Of a stretch of DNA of 64,000 bases, positions 48,073 through 57,254 are shown piece after piece. The translations under genes were made by a program, and so were the position numbers. The notes beneath the pieces are model-generated. The model did no database searches. It was not told the DNA's origin and was given only the letters and a program-made list of their open reading frames with translations. The stretch covers positions 2,258,501-2,322,500 of the forward strand of contig NZ_MUFV01000001.1 of NCBI RefSeq assembly GCF_002017875.1. The letters are read 5' to 3'. Origin of the DNA: Deinococcus sp. LM3. GTDB lineage: Bacteria > Deinococcota > Deinococci > Deinococcales > Deinococcaceae. The stretch's first letter is position 1. Each line of letters opens with the position of its first letter.

Positions 48073-49179
48073 TCAGGTGAGCGCGGGGTTGTGCAGCGCA
48101 GCGGCGGGCGGGGTCGCGGCGGCCAGACCCAGGTCTGCGAGGTCTGCCTGCCAGTCCGTGAATTCGGTCCGCAGGACGCTCTCGGGCACGCGGGTCAGGT
48201 ACGGGTCGGCCACGGCGCGCAGCAGCACGAAGCGCACGCCGTCCGCGTCGGCTTTCTTGTCGCGCGCCATGAACGGGGCCACGTCGTCGTAGGTCAGGGC
48301 CGGCAGGGGAGAGGGCCGCTGCCAGCGCAGGAACGCCCGCGTGTGGGTGGTCAGGTCCTCGCCGCCCAGCGCGCGGGAGAGCCGCGCGGCGTAGTGCAGG
48401 CCGTACCCGACCGCGTCGCCGTGCGCCGCCCCGTGGTGGGTGACGGCTTCCAGCGCGTGTGCCAGCGTGTGCCCGAAGTTCAGGTAGGCCCGCTCGCCCC
48501 GTTCGGTCAGGTCACGGGTCACCACGCCGGCCTTCACCGCGATCGCGTCGGCCAGGGTGTCTTCCAGCAGCGCGCCGCCGGGCCGGAACTCGGGGTCCAG
48601 CACGCGCGCCAGCAGGCTGGGATCACTGATCAGGCCGTGCTTGAAGGCCTCGGCGGCCCCCTCGCGGAACACCGCGCCGGGCAGGGTCGCCAGGGTGCGG
48701 GTATCGCACCACACGGCGCGCGGCGGCCAGAACGCCCCCACCAGATTCTTGCCTTCCGGCAGGTTCACGCCGGTCTTGCCGCCCACGGCGGCGTCCACCA
48801 TGCCCAGCAGCGTGGTCGGCAGGGTGTAGAACGCCACGCCGCGCAGGTAACTCGCGGCCGCGAAGCCCGCCAGGTCGGTCGCGGCCCCGCCGCCCAGGCC
48901 CACGACCGCCCCGTCGCGGGGAATGTTCGCCCCGGCTAGCCGAGACAGTACGCCGCTCAGGACGTCCAGGGTCTTGCAGTCGTCACGGGCCGGCACCTCG
49001 ATCGTCACGGCTGGATTCAGCGCCGCCTGCACCTGCGCCACGAATTCACGCGGCAGGTCCTCCGGATGAATCAGCGCCACGTGCCGCTCGGGAACGCGCA
49101 GGCCCGCCAGCAGGTCCGCGCCGACCGTGACCGTGTAGGCTCCGGGCTCTCCGGCGTGGCCGACCTCAATCCGCCGCAC
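48073..49179 (-). CDS. aroB: 3-dehydroquinate synthase
   Basis: Second step of the shikimate pathway, NAD and metal dependent. 368 residues from GTG 49179. Motifs GGGAATDLAGFAAASYLRG (about 94-112) and PTTLLGMVDAAVGGKTGVN are present, as are the metal-binding residues in NFGHTLAHALE and HGDAVGYGL. Its start overlaps the end of aroK by 14 bases, so the two are translationally coupled. Confidence 0.97.
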   Translation of the reverse strand: MRRIEVGHAGEPGAYTVTVGADLLAGLRVPERHVALIHPEDLPREFVAQVQAALNPAVTIEVPARDDCKTLDVLSGVLSRLAGANIPRDGAVVGLGGGAATDLAGFAAASYLRGVAFYTLPTTLLGMVDAAVGGKTGVNLPEGKNLVGAFWPPRAVWCDTRTLATLPGAVFREGAAEAFKHGLISDPSLLARVLDPEFRPGGALLEDTLADAIAVKAGVVTRDLTERGERAYLNFGHTLAHALEAVTHHGAAHGDAVGYGLHYAARLSRALGGEDLTTHTRAFLRWQRPSPLPALTYDDVAPFMARDKKADADGVRFVLLRAVADPYLTRVPESVLRTEFTDWQADLADLGLAAATPPAAALHNPALT

Positions 49180-49768
49180 GGTGATCCCCCGTCGTGGTCG
49201 CTTCGCCCTGCGCGGCCCAGGCGTGCTGCGCGTCCGCCCAGGCCCACAGCCGCTCGATGATCTCCTCGACGATCTCCTCGCTGGGGCGCCCGTCGCTGTG
49301 CACGTGAATGGTGCCCTGCCGGTACACCGGTTCGCGTTCGTCCATCATCGAGCGGATGGTCGAGAGGGGATCCTCGACGCGCAGCAGCGGCCGGTCGCTG
49401 TGCTTGGTGCGCTGGTACACCGTCTCCGGCGTGGCCCACAACACCACGACCGGGCCGCGTTCCAGCAACTGGCGGCGGTTCTCCTCCTGAATGAAGGTTC
49501 CGCCGCCCAGGCTGATCACCGCGTGTTCCAGGCGGGTGACGCGGTGCACGACCTCGTGCTCGCAGGCCCGGAAGTACCCCTCGCCCTCCTGCGCGAACAC
49601 CTCGGGGATGGTCTTGCCGACCACCCGCGTGATCAGCTTGTCGGTATCAACGAAGTGCAGCGCCAGCGCCCGCGACAGCTCCCAGCCGATACGGCTCTTG
49701 CCGGTTCCCATGAAACCGGCCAGCGCCACCCACGACACGGGGCGCTCGATGAGGCCGGAACTGAACAT
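49166..49768 (-). CDS. aroK: Shikimate kinase
   Basis: Phosphorylates shikimate with ATP. 200 residues from ATG 49768. P-loop GFMGTGKSRIG (about 18-28), shikimate-binding Asp in FVDTDKLI, and ISLGGGTF. A TACACT box sits seven bases before this ATG, which supports it as a leaderless start. The frame is however open and coding-like back to GTG 49951, so a 61-residue longer form is possible. Usual shikimate kinases are 170-190 residues. Confidence 0.92.
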   Translation of the reverse strand: MFSSGLIERPVSWVALAGFMGTGKSRIGWELSRALALHFVDTDKLITRVVGKTIPEVFAQEGEGYFRACEHEVVHRVTRLEHAVISLGGGTFIQEENRRQLLERGPVVVLWATPETVYQRTKHSDRPLLRVEDPLSTIRSMMDEREPVYRQGTIHVHSDGRPSEEIVEEIIERLWAWADAQHAWAAQGEATTTGDHRAAD

Positions 49769-49775
49769 GGGGGAC

Positions 49776-49781
49776 AGTGTA
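49776..49781 (-). promoter_or_regulatory. -10 box of leaderless promoter for aroK
   Basis: Reads TACACT on the minus strand, seven bases before ATG 49768. Confidence 0.4.
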
Positions 49782-49961
49782 AGGGAATCCCCGCCGGGCG
49801 GCGTGACGGATGCACCCTCTGACAGCCCCGCCTCCTGCAGCGCCTCGGCCGGCACCTCCAGCAGGTGCGCGCCGAGGGCGGCCTCCAGCCCCCCCCGGAA
49901 CGCCGCCAGGGCCACCTCGCCCGCCGGGTGGCCCGGCGTGTCACTCAGCACGCGACCCGCC

Positions 49962-51110
49962 TCAGTACGCCTGGGCGAAGGCGCGGGCCGCCGCCACGCG
50001 CTCCTGCAACTCGGGCAGGGTGTCGCCGCCGAACTTCTCCAGCATCGCCTCGGCCAGCACCCACCCGACCGCGCACTGAAGCACCACGCCCGCCGCCGGA
50101 ACGGCCGTCGTGTCGCTGCGCTCACGGGCCGCGTCGGACGGTTCGTGAGACACCACGTTCACGGTCGGCAGCGGCTTCATCAGCGTGGCGATGGGTTTCA
50201 TGGCGACCCGCACGATCAGCTCCTCGCCGTTCGTCATGCCGGCCTCCAGCCCGCCCGCGCCGTTCGTGTCACGCGCGTACGTCCCCTCGCGGTAGTACAC
50301 CGCGTCGTGCACGCCGCTGCCGGGGCGGGTGGCGTTCTCGAAGGCCCGGCCGATCTCGACGCCCTTCATGGCCTGCACGCTCAGGCACGCCTGCGCGATC
50401 CGCCCGTCCAGCTTGCGGTCGTAATGCACGAACGATCCCAGTCCCACCGGCAGGCCCCGGAACCGGACCTCCAGAATGCCGCCCAGCGTGTCGCCGTCCT
50501 TCTTGGCCTGATCGATCCGTTCACGCATCTGCCCGGCGGCGTCCGCGTCCGGCGTGCGCAGGTCGCTGTCCTCGATGGCGTCCAGCGCGTCCCAGGAGAA
50601 CGCCTGTCGCGTCTCGATCCCCGCGAGGCTCGCCACGTAATTCGCGCCCTGCACGCCCAGCTCGCCCAGCAGCTTCAGGGCCACGCTGCCCACCGCCACG
50701 CGCGCCGCCGTCTCACGCGCACTGGCGCGCTCCAGCACGTCCCGCAGGTCCCGGTGCCGGTACTTGATGCCGCCCGTCAGATCCGCGTGACCGGGCCGCG
50801 CGTCCGTCAGGGCCTTCTTGCGAGGCTCGCCGCCCGGCTCGGGTGACATGATCTCCGTCCAGTTCCGGTGATCCTTGTTCGCGATGGCCAGCGTGACCGG
50901 CGCGCCCGTCGTGCGGCCCGCCCGCACGCCACTCAGAATCTCGGCCTCGTCCGTCTCGATCACCATGCGCCGGCCCCGGCCGTACCCGCCCTGCCGCCTG
51001 CGCAGCCACGGGTCGATGTCCCCTTTGCCCAGATTCAACTGCGCAGGCAGCCCCTCGATGATGGCCGTCAATTGCGGCCCGTGCGACTCCCCGGCGGTCA
51101 AGTACCTCAT
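49962..51110 (-). CDS. aroC: Chorismate synthase
   Basis: Last shikimate step, needs reduced flavin. 382 residues from ATG 51110. Family signatures MRYLTAGESHGPQL, GYGRGRRM, RPGHADLTGG, RASARETAARVAVG and the C-terminal SDTTAVPAAGVV. It is followed by aroK, aroB and aroQ on the same strand. A TACAGT box lies eight bases before the ATG. Confidence 0.98.
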   Translation of the reverse strand: MRYLTAGESHGPQLTAIIEGLPAQLNLGKGDIDPWLRRRQGGYGRGRRMVIETDEAEILSGVRAGRTTGAPVTLAIANKDHRNWTEIMSPEPGGEPRKKALTDARPGHADLTGGIKYRHRDLRDVLERASARETAARVAVGSVALKLLGELGVQGANYVASLAGIETRQAFSWDALDAIEDSDLRTPDADAAGQMRERIDQAKKDGDTLGGILEVRFRGLPVGLGSFVHYDRKLDGRIAQACLSVQAMKGVEIGRAFENATRPGSGVHDAVYYREGTYARDTNGAGGLEAGMTNGEELIVRVAMKPIATLMKPLPTVNVVSHEPSDAARERSDTTAVPAAGVVLQCAVGWVLAEAMLEKFGGDTLPELQERVAAARAFAQAY

Positions 51111-51118
51111 ACCACCGG

Positions 51119-51124
51119 ACTGTA
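51119..51124 (-). promoter_or_regulatory. -10 box of leaderless promoter for aroC
   Basis: Reads TACAGT on the minus strand, eight bases before the aroC ATG. Confidence 0.45.
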
Positions 51125-51168
51125 GCGCCCCCCCGCGCGCCGCGCGGAGGGCATGACCAAACAAACAC

Positions 51169-51199
51169 GCCCCCCGCACCGCAGCGCGGCGAGGGGGGC
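51169..51199 (-). terminator. Rho-independent terminator of the pilus operon
   Basis: GCCCCCC / GGGGGGC stem; on the minus strand it is followed by GTGTTTGTTTGG. Confidence 0.75.
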
Positions 51200-51216
51200 A
51201 GAGTGAATCCGGGGCG

Positions 51217-53238
51217 TTACTTGACGACCGTCCCGGTGATGACCACCAGCAGTTGCGTCTGCTCCCTCTTGGTGGCTTCCCGGCCGAACAGGCCACCGAT
51301 CACCGGGATGGTCGACAGGAACGGCACGCCGTCCCGGTTGTTGCTCTCGGTGGTTTTCAGCAGGCCGCTCAGCAGCAGCGTCTCGCCGTTCTTGAAGGTC
51401 AGGGTCGTCTGAGCCTCGCTGTTCACGAACTGCAGCAGGTTCGGCACGGTGTCCGCCGTGATGGTCGTGCGCAGGTCGTTGATCTGGCCGCGCACCCGCA
51501 TGGTGATCGTGCCGTCCGGCGCGACCTGCGGATCGAAGAAGTCGAGGTTCACGCCGTAATCGATCTGCTTCTGAATCGGGGCCACGTTCGCCGCCGTCGA
51601 CGGAATGTTCAGCTCCAGACGCCCGCCGCTCTTGATGGTCGCCGCCGCCGAACCCGACGCGTTCTGCGTGCTGGTCCCGCTGCCCAGGGACCGCTGACCG
51701 CTCTGCATGGTGATCGCGCCGTCGTACACACTCTTGCTCAGGCCCTGGCCCTGCAGGGTGTTCAGGGTCGCGCCTAGGTTGAAGCCCACCAGACTGCGGG
51801 TCGGATCGAAGGCCGCGCCCAGCCCGCCACTGCCCGCGCTGACCGTGAAGCCCCCGAAGCCTGCCTTCCAGTCCATGCCCAGGCTGCGGCTGGCGGTCTC
51901 CGTGATCTCCTGGATGCGGACCTGCACGTTGATCTGCGGAACCCGCTGGTCCAGGTTCGGGATCAGGTCGGCCACCTGCGCCACCTGATCCGCCGTGCCG
52001 CGCACGATCAGGGTGTTCGTCCGCTTGTCCGCGATGATCGACGCGGTGGCGGCCCTGGTGTCGGTCGCGGCCGTACCGGTACCCGCCGCACTCGCCGCCG
52101 GGTTCAGCGGTGCGTTCGCCAGCGCGCCCGTCGTGTACGGCTGCCCGGTCGTCGGGTCGATCAGCGTGGCGTTCGGCACGATCGAACCGGTGCTCAGCTC
52201 ACGCGCCAGCGTGCCTTCCAGGGTCGCCTTGACCTCCTCGGCGCTGGCATTCACCAGCTGGAACACCCGCTGCGTGATCTGCGCACCCGCCACCACCGGC
52301 GCCACGCGGTCCACCTGACCCAGCAGGGTCACGGCGGCGTCCAGCTGGTTCTGCGGTCCCGTGATCACCAGCTGCCCGGTCTGCCCGACCGGCGTGACCT
52401 TCAGGCCCGGGTACTGCGCGGCCAGCACGGCCACGATGTCCGCCTGCGCGCCCTTCACGGCGTACACGCGCTGCACGGTCTGCGTCTCGGTGGTGGTGGT
52501 GCTGGTGCCGGCGCCGGGCGTGCTGTCCAGCTGCCCCAGCAGGCGCGTGACCTCGGCCACTTCCTTGTTCGTGCCGCGAATGATCACGCTGTTGCTGCGC
52601 ACATCCGGAATGATCCGCAGAGTCGCGGAATCCAGCTTCACGTCCGCCAGGGTACGCAGGACGCCGGTCGTGTTGCCCTGCGCGTCGCGCTGCGGCGTCT
52701 CGCTGTACGTGGGCGTCCCGAAGAACAGTTTCACCTGCTGCGAGGCCTGCGTGGCGTCCGCGTTCTTCAGGGTCACGCTGCGCTGGATGGGCGTGTTGCT
52801 GACCCGCAGGACCGGCTCGCCGCTCAGGCGCACCACGTCGTAGCTCAGGCCGTACACGTCCATCAGCAGCGGCCAGACCTCGTTGAAGGGTTTGTTCTGG
52901 AAGGAGTACACGACCGGGCGGGCCGTGCCGGTCGCGGCTGGCGTACCAGCGGTGCCGGTGCCTGCCTCGGTGGTGGGGGCCGCCGTACCGGCCGCCGAGG
53001 GCAGCGCGTCCACGTTGGTATCCAGGATCAGCCCGTACCCGGCCGATTTGGCGAGTGCCGACAGCAGGCTCGACAGCGGGCCGCCGTAACGGCCGATCTC
53101 GATGGTGACGTTCGCGGGTGTCAGGGCCGGGTCGGCGCTGGCGCTGGTCTGCGTGACCGGCGCGGCCGGAGTGGAGGTCTGCGCGGCGGCCATGCCCAGC
53201 GCGGCGGTCAGCAGGAGGAATGCGAAGCGTTTAGTCAT
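51217..53238 (-). CDS. pilQ: Type IV pilus secretin PilQ
   Basis: 673 residues with signal peptide (1-19, MAAAQ). Several secretin N-domains (about 85-150, 150-235, 250-320 and 325-435) precede the beta-barrel secretin domain (about 440-673), which has VPQINVQVRIQEI, VPFLSTIPVIGGLFG and a C-terminal LLVVITGTVV. It forms the outer-membrane gate for pilus extrusion and DNA uptake. Thr/Ala/Gly-rich inserts lie near 77-105 and 375-395. It is last in the pil operon. In Deinococcus and Thermus this secretin supports pili and natural transformation. Confidence 0.95.
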   Translation of the reverse strand: MTKRFAFLLLTAALGMAAAQTSTPAAPVTQTSASADPALTPANVTIEIGRYGGPLSSLLSALAKSAGYGLILDTNVDALPSAAGTAAPTTEAGTGTAGTPAATGTARPVVYSFQNKPFNEVWPLLMDVYGLSYDVVRLSGEPVLRVSNTPIQRSVTLKNADATQASQQVKLFFGTPTYSETPQRDAQGNTTGVLRTLADVKLDSATLRIIPDVRSNSVIIRGTNKEVAEVTRLLGQLDSTPGAGTSTTTTETQTVQRVYAVKGAQADIVAVLAAQYPGLKVTPVGQTGQLVITGPQNQLDAAVTLLGQVDRVAPVVAGAQITQRVFQLVNASAEEVKATLEGTLARELSTGSIVPNATLIDPTTGQPYTTGALANAPLNPAASAAGTGTAATDTRAATASIIADKRTNTLIVRGTADQVAQVADLIPNLDQRVPQINVQVRIQEITETASRSLGMDWKAGFGGFTVSAGSGGLGAAFDPTRSLVGFNLGATLNTLQGQGLSKSVYDGAITMQSGQRSLGSGTSTQNASGSAAATIKSGGRLELNIPSTAANVAPIQKQIDYGVNLDFFDPQVAPDGTITMRVRGQINDLRTTITADTVPNLLQFVNSEAQTTLTFKNGETLLLSGLLKTTESNNRDGVPFLSTIPVIGGLFGREATKREQTQLLVVITGTVVK

Positions 53239-53241
53239 GGC

Positions 53242-54396
53242 TCACCTTTTGTCCAGTTCGAGGGTTCTAGAGTTGTTGCCCAGGCTCAGCGTGGCGCCGG
53301 TCGCCGTGACTTCCTTGACGGTCACCTGCGTGTCCGGGAGGGTCTGACCGACCGAGACGACCACGAAACCGTCCTTGCTGCGGAAGATGGCGGTGTTGAC
53401 CGGCCCGAGGACCACGGCGTTGAAAGCCAGTTCCTGCGTCTGCACGAAGGCGTCGAGTGCATTGAGCGCCGGGACGCTGGCGTTCCCGCTGCCCAGGTCC
53501 GTGATGACCTGCGGCGTGCCGGGTGCGGGGGCCGCCGTGGTGGGAGCCGCGCCGGACGTGCCAGTGTTCGAGCCGCCGTTCGTGCTGCCGCCTGCGTTGC
53601 TGGCGGTCAGGGCCGGGATGCTGGTCACGCCGGGAACACTTACGCCGGCCACCGGGGGTTTCACCGGAGCGGGCTGCGGCGCCGGGTCGGGCTGTGCGGG
53701 CGTGCCCGGAGTCACCACGATCGGGTCGCCGCCGGGAATGGGGGTGACGACCACGGGCTGCGCGACCGGGCCGGTGCTGCCGTCGCCGCCAGGGATGACC
53801 GGTACCGGAACGGCCCCGCCGTCGCTGCTGTCCGAACCATTCGCGCCGGGCAGAGGGCTGATGGCCAGCGGACCGCCAGTGGTGCCGAGCGGATCCACGG
53901 CCGGAGTGACCGGCTGCGGCACGCTGGCCGTCGTGTCAGGCGTGACAGGGGTCGGGGCGGGCGTCTGTCCGGCCGGGGCGCTGTCGTCTCCCGTGACCTG
54001 CAGCGGCCGGAAGGGGTTGTTGCCGGGCACGGCGGCCAGGGTCGCCTCGGGGTTGATGCCGGCCGGGGTGGGGGGCACGTCGCCCGGTGCGGGGGTGGCG
54101 GGGTCCGTGACGGTGCCGTCGGTGGGGAAGGGCGGGATGACCTCCACTTCCACCTGCGCGTCGGGCTGCACGGCCACGCCCGGCGTCTCGCCGGTGGCCG
54201 GGTCGGGTTCGGCCGGCGTGACCGGAATGGTGTCGTCGCCGGAACCGCCGGTCACGACGGGCGGCTGCGGCTGGCTGGCGAGGTCGTCGGCGCTGGGCTT
54301 GGTCAGCAGGTAGTACACGCCGATCGCGGCGACCAGCAGCAGCAGGCCCAGCAGCACCTTCATTTCTCGGGAGAGTTTCACGGGCGCGCGCGTCAC
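53242..54396 (-). CDS. PilP/PilW-like pilus assembly protein with long Pro-rich region
   Basis: 384 residues with one membrane helix near the N-terminus (about 13-31; LLGLLLLVAAIGVYYLL). A Pro/Thr/Val/Gly-rich region spans most of the length (about 40-300). The C-terminal 70 residues (NTAIFRSKDGFVVVSVGQTL, then ATGATLSLGNNSRTLEL) resemble the HR domain of PilP, which docks on PilQ. It lies between pilO and pilQ, which is the pilP place. The overlap with pilO's stop (ATGA-type) shows coupling. Sequence is too low in complexity for a firm name. Confidence 0.75.
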   Translation of the reverse strand: MTRAPVKLSREMKVLLGLLLLVAAIGVYYLLTKPSADDLASQPQPPVVTGGSGDDTIPVTPAEPDPATGETPGVAVQPDAQVEVEVIPPFPTDGTVTDPATPAPGDVPPTPAGINPEATLAAVPGNNPFRPLQVTGDDSAPAGQTPAPTPVTPDTTASVPQPVTPAVDPLGTTGGPLAISPLPGANGSDSSDGGAVPVPVIPGGDGSTGPVAQPVVVTPIPGGDPIVVTPGTPAQPDPAPQPAPVKPPVAGVSVPGVTSIPALTASNAGGSTNGGSNTGTSGAAPTTAAPAPGTPQVITDLGSGNASVPALNALDAFVQTQELAFNAVVLGPVNTAIFRSKDGFVVVSVGQTLPDTQVTVKEVTATGATLSLGNNSRTLELDKR

Positions 54397-55040
54397 TGGG
54401 TGCCTCCTGCGGGGGGCGCCGGAGCGGCGGGCGCGGCCGGCGCGGCGTCCGGGGCGCCCGGAGTGCCGGTCGCAGCGGCCTGGGCGGGATCGAAGGTGTA
54501 GACGGTCAGGCTCATGGTGCCCTGCAGTTCAGGGTCGAGGCTGGTGGCTTCCGGCAGTTGCAGGCTCAGGTTGTTCACGTTCGTGAAGCGGCTCATGGTC
54601 TCGACCGAGCGCAGCATCTGGAACAGCTCCGCGAAGCGGCCGCTGACGCTGAGGTTCAGGCCGATGGGCCGCACGCCGGCCGGCAGGCCCGTCGCGTTGC
54701 CGCTCTGCACGTTGAAGCTGTCCATGCTGGCCCCGGCGGCGCTGGACGTCAGGCGCAGTTCGTCCAGAACCCCGCCGAAATTCGCGGTCTGCGGCAGCGC
54801 CGCCAGGAATTCGTCCTGCTGCACCTTGAGCGCCGCGACTTCCTCACGCAGCGCCGGGACCCGGCTGGCGTTGCCCCGCAGGACGACCACGCGGGAGTTC
54901 AGGGTGTCCAGTTCGCCCTGCAGGTTGCTGATCTCGGCCTGCCGGGGCTGGAAGCGCATGGTGTACCACAGCGCCAGGATCACCAGACACAGGCCCAGCG
55001 CCGCCAGGAACAGGTTACGCGGCGAGAGTTTAGTTAACAC
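54393..55040 (-). CDS. pilO: Type IV pilus inner-membrane protein PilO
   Basis: 215 residues. One N-terminal membrane helix (about 10-27), a coiled coil (about 30-75) and a ferredoxin-like fold (about 80-190; LNLSVSGRFAELFQMLRSVE). The Ala/Pro tail is not conserved. It partners PilN in the alignment complex linking PilM to PilP-PilQ. Its start overlaps pilN. Confidence 0.9.
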   Translation of the reverse strand: MLTKLSPRNLFLAALGLCLVILALWYTMRFQPRQAEISNLQGELDTLNSRVVVLRGNASRVPALREEVAALKVQQDEFLAALPQTANFGGVLDELRLTSSAAGASMDSFNVQSGNATGLPAGVRPIGLNLSVSGRFAELFQMLRSVETMSRFTNVNNLSLQLPEATSLDPELQGTMSLTVYTFDPAQAAATGTPGAPDAAPAAPAAPAPPAGGTQ

Positions 55041-55722
55041 TGGGGCCTCCCTCCGCGCTGCCGGACGGAGCGGCGGGCGCGGTGGCCGGGGCGTTCGGGT
55101 CGGCCGGGGTGTCGGTCGCCGCGACGGGCTGAACGATGCCCACGCTGGCGTTGAAGGTGTACTGCCCGGTCTCGTCGTCGGACTGCATGGAGCGGAAGTT
55201 CACGCCGAAGTTCGGGTTGTTCTCGAAGGTCCGCAGGAAGCCCACGACCGCCTGCTGGCTGGCGGCCGAGCCGGTCAGGTCGATCTCGCGCGTGACATTC
55301 TTGCCGCTGTACACGCCGCCCTGCTGCAGGGCGCTCAGGGCGGCCGCGTCGAGCGCCTTGATGGTCATGTTCTGCACGGCCACGCCACTGCCGGCCGGCA
55401 GCTGCGCCGTGAACGCCGCGAGGTCGTTCGTCCAGTAGGTCTTGCCTTCGCGCAACTGCGTGGCAATGGAGGTGATCTGTTCCAGTTCGGTCTTCTCGCG
55501 GGACAGTTCCGAGAACTCCTGGTTGACGGGCGTCAGGGCCGTCACCTCGCCGTTCAGACTGTCGATCTGCTTGCGCAGGTCCCCGGCGCGCGTGGCGGTC
55601 ACGACCTCCGGAATGAGGATGGCGGCGACCGTGACCGGGATCAGGGCGTACGTGGCAAAGCGCCAGGCGCTGGGTTCCGACTGCTTGCGGTACTGCTGCG
55701 GCAGCAGGTTGATTTCAACCAC
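55030..55722 (-). CDS. pilN: Type IV pilus inner-membrane protein PilN
   Basis: 230 residues. Begins MVEINLLPQQYRKQ, the short cytoplasmic motif that docks in PilM, then one membrane helix (about 22-42), a coiled coil and a ferredoxin-like domain. The Ala/Pro-rich tail follows. Start and stop overlap pilM and pilO. Confidence 0.93.
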   Translation of the reverse strand: MVEINLLPQQYRKQSEPSAWRFATYALIPVTVAAILIPEVVTATRAGDLRKQIDSLNGEVTALTPVNQEFSELSREKTELEQITSIATQLREGKTYWTNDLAAFTAQLPAGSGVAVQNMTIKALDAAALSALQQGGVYSGKNVTREIDLTGSAASQQAVVGFLRTFENNPNFGVNFRSMQSDDETGQYTFNASVGIVQPVAATDTPADPNAPATAPAAPSGSAEGGPSVN

Positions 55723-56893
55723 GGGTCGTCACCCCCCGCAGCGCGAGGCCCAGCGGCACCGTGAACTCGGGCGCGTTGGCCTGCAGGTACCCGGTATCCA
55801 CGTTCGCCTGATCGGTCTGCACGGTCAGCCAGGGACTGGCGACCTCCACGCGGAAGCCCAGCGCGTCGCTGATCGCGGCGGCCAGGCCGCGCAGTTTCGC
55901 GCCGCCGCCCGCCAGGAACGTGCGGTCGATGACCACGTCGCCGCTCTGCACGCGGTAGAACTCCAGGCTGCGGCGGATCTCGGTGATCAGGTCGCCCAGC
56001 ACGGGGCGGATCACCTCGAACACGCGCGCGGGGCTGTACTGCTCGCGGGCCATGTCGAAGTTCAGCAGGTCCTCCTCGTCCTCGGTGGGCGTGGTGGCGG
56101 TCGCGTACCCGAGTTTGACGTCCTCGGCGGCGCTGAAATCCAGGTCGAAGGCTTTCTGCAGGGCGGTCGTGAAATCGTCGGCGGACACGTTGATGTTACG
56201 GGCCATCAGCACGCGGTCACCGCGCACGAGGTTGATCACGGAGCTGCTCGCGCCGATCTCCATGACCAGCGCCACCTCGCCGGCCTCGGTGTAGTTCGTG
56301 CCGGTCAGGGTGCTCTTGGTCAGGTGCTCGCCCAGCAGGTTGCCTCGCAGGGCGCGCAGGGACGCGAAGCTCTTGAGATCCACGATGGTCGGTTCCAGGC
56401 CCGCCAGACGCAGCACCTCGATCTGCCGCGCGATCGCCTCGGTGGGCGCGGCGGCGATCACGACTTCCATCTGCCCGTCCTCGGGGATGGTGCTGAGGTC
56501 GTCGAGCAGGTCGAAGTCCAGGCTGACGTCGTCGATGGGGTAGGGAATGTACCGCTCGGCTTCCCACTTGATGGCTTCCTGCAGGTCCTTGCGGTCCATG
56601 CGCGGCACCATGATGTTCCGCGTCACCGCCACCTGGTTGGGGACGGCGGTGACGGCGTAACGGGTGGTGATGCGGTGCTCGGCCAGCAGGTTCTTCAGTT
56701 CGGTGGCGACGGCCTGAGGCTCGACCACCAGTCCGTCGCGCATGCTGCCGATGGGCGTGGGCACCATCACGGCGTGCTGGAGGGAAGGCGGTGAGCCGGG
56801 GCGCAGGGCCACGACCTTGATGGCACTCGTGCCGATTTCCACGCCGAGGGCATTCGGACGTGGGTTTAAGAGGCGGTTCAGGAAACTCGACAT
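55715..56893 (-). CDS. pilM: Type IV pilus assembly protein PilM
   Basis: 392 residues. Actin-like fold with phosphate-binding loop ALGVEIGTSAIKVVAL (about 15-30), LVMEIGASSSVINLVRG and GGGAKLRGL near the C-terminus. It binds PilN in the cytoplasm and is the first gene of the five-gene operon pilM-N-O-(P-like)-Q. ATG 56893 has GGAGGGA six bases upstream; an extended -10 promoter lies at 56915. Confidence 0.96.
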   Translation of the reverse strand: MSSFLNRLLNPRPNALGVEIGTSAIKVVALRPGSPPSLQHAVMVPTPIGSMRDGLVVEPQAVATELKNLLAEHRITTRYAVTAVPNQVAVTRNIMVPRMDRKDLQEAIKWEAERYIPYPIDDVSLDFDLLDDLSTIPEDGQMEVVIAAAPTEAIARQIEVLRLAGLEPTIVDLKSFASLRALRGNLLGEHLTKSTLTGTNYTEAGEVALVMEIGASSSVINLVRGDRVLMARNINVSADDFTTALQKAFDLDFSAAEDVKLGYATATTPTEDEEDLLNFDMAREQYSPARVFEVIRPVLGDLITEIRRSLEFYRVQSGDVVIDRTFLAGGGAKLRGLAAAISDALGFRVEVASPWLTVQTDQANVDTGYLQANAPEFTVPLGLALRGVTTRG

Positions 56894-56914
56894 TCTCCCT
56901 CCAGGATCACGCGG

Positions 56915-56923
56915 ATTTTAGCA
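56915..56923 (-). promoter_or_regulatory. Extended -10 promoter of the pil operon
   Basis: Reads TGCTAAAAT on the minus strand, an extended -10 box, with GGAGGGAG before the pilM ATG. The rest of 56924-57254 shows no gene; only a GC-rich hairpin near 57220-57246 may end the lipoprotein gene. Confidence 0.6.
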
Positions 56924-57254
56924 TTCACTCATCTGGCGTGCGGCGCGCGACCAGAGGGAGCAGGGGTGAGAAGGCGGATGCGGGAAGACTGAAAGGGACA
57001 TGCCGTCCCATGCAATCACCCGCGCGCTTACGGAACTCTGACACCCTGAGACTACAGGAAAAGTCGCGCCAGGAGCGCACTGATGCCGCAGTGTCCGGTT
57101 GACACGCGTACCGGCCGGTCGCAGCGTGACCCGGAGTCACCCCACCCCGAACGTGAAGGTGCAGGCATCCGGTTGAGCGCAGTACACCACAAACACCGGA
57201 CCTTCATCTTGCTCACGCGCCGGCCCCGCCCGCCGGGACGCCGGCCGACAGGAC

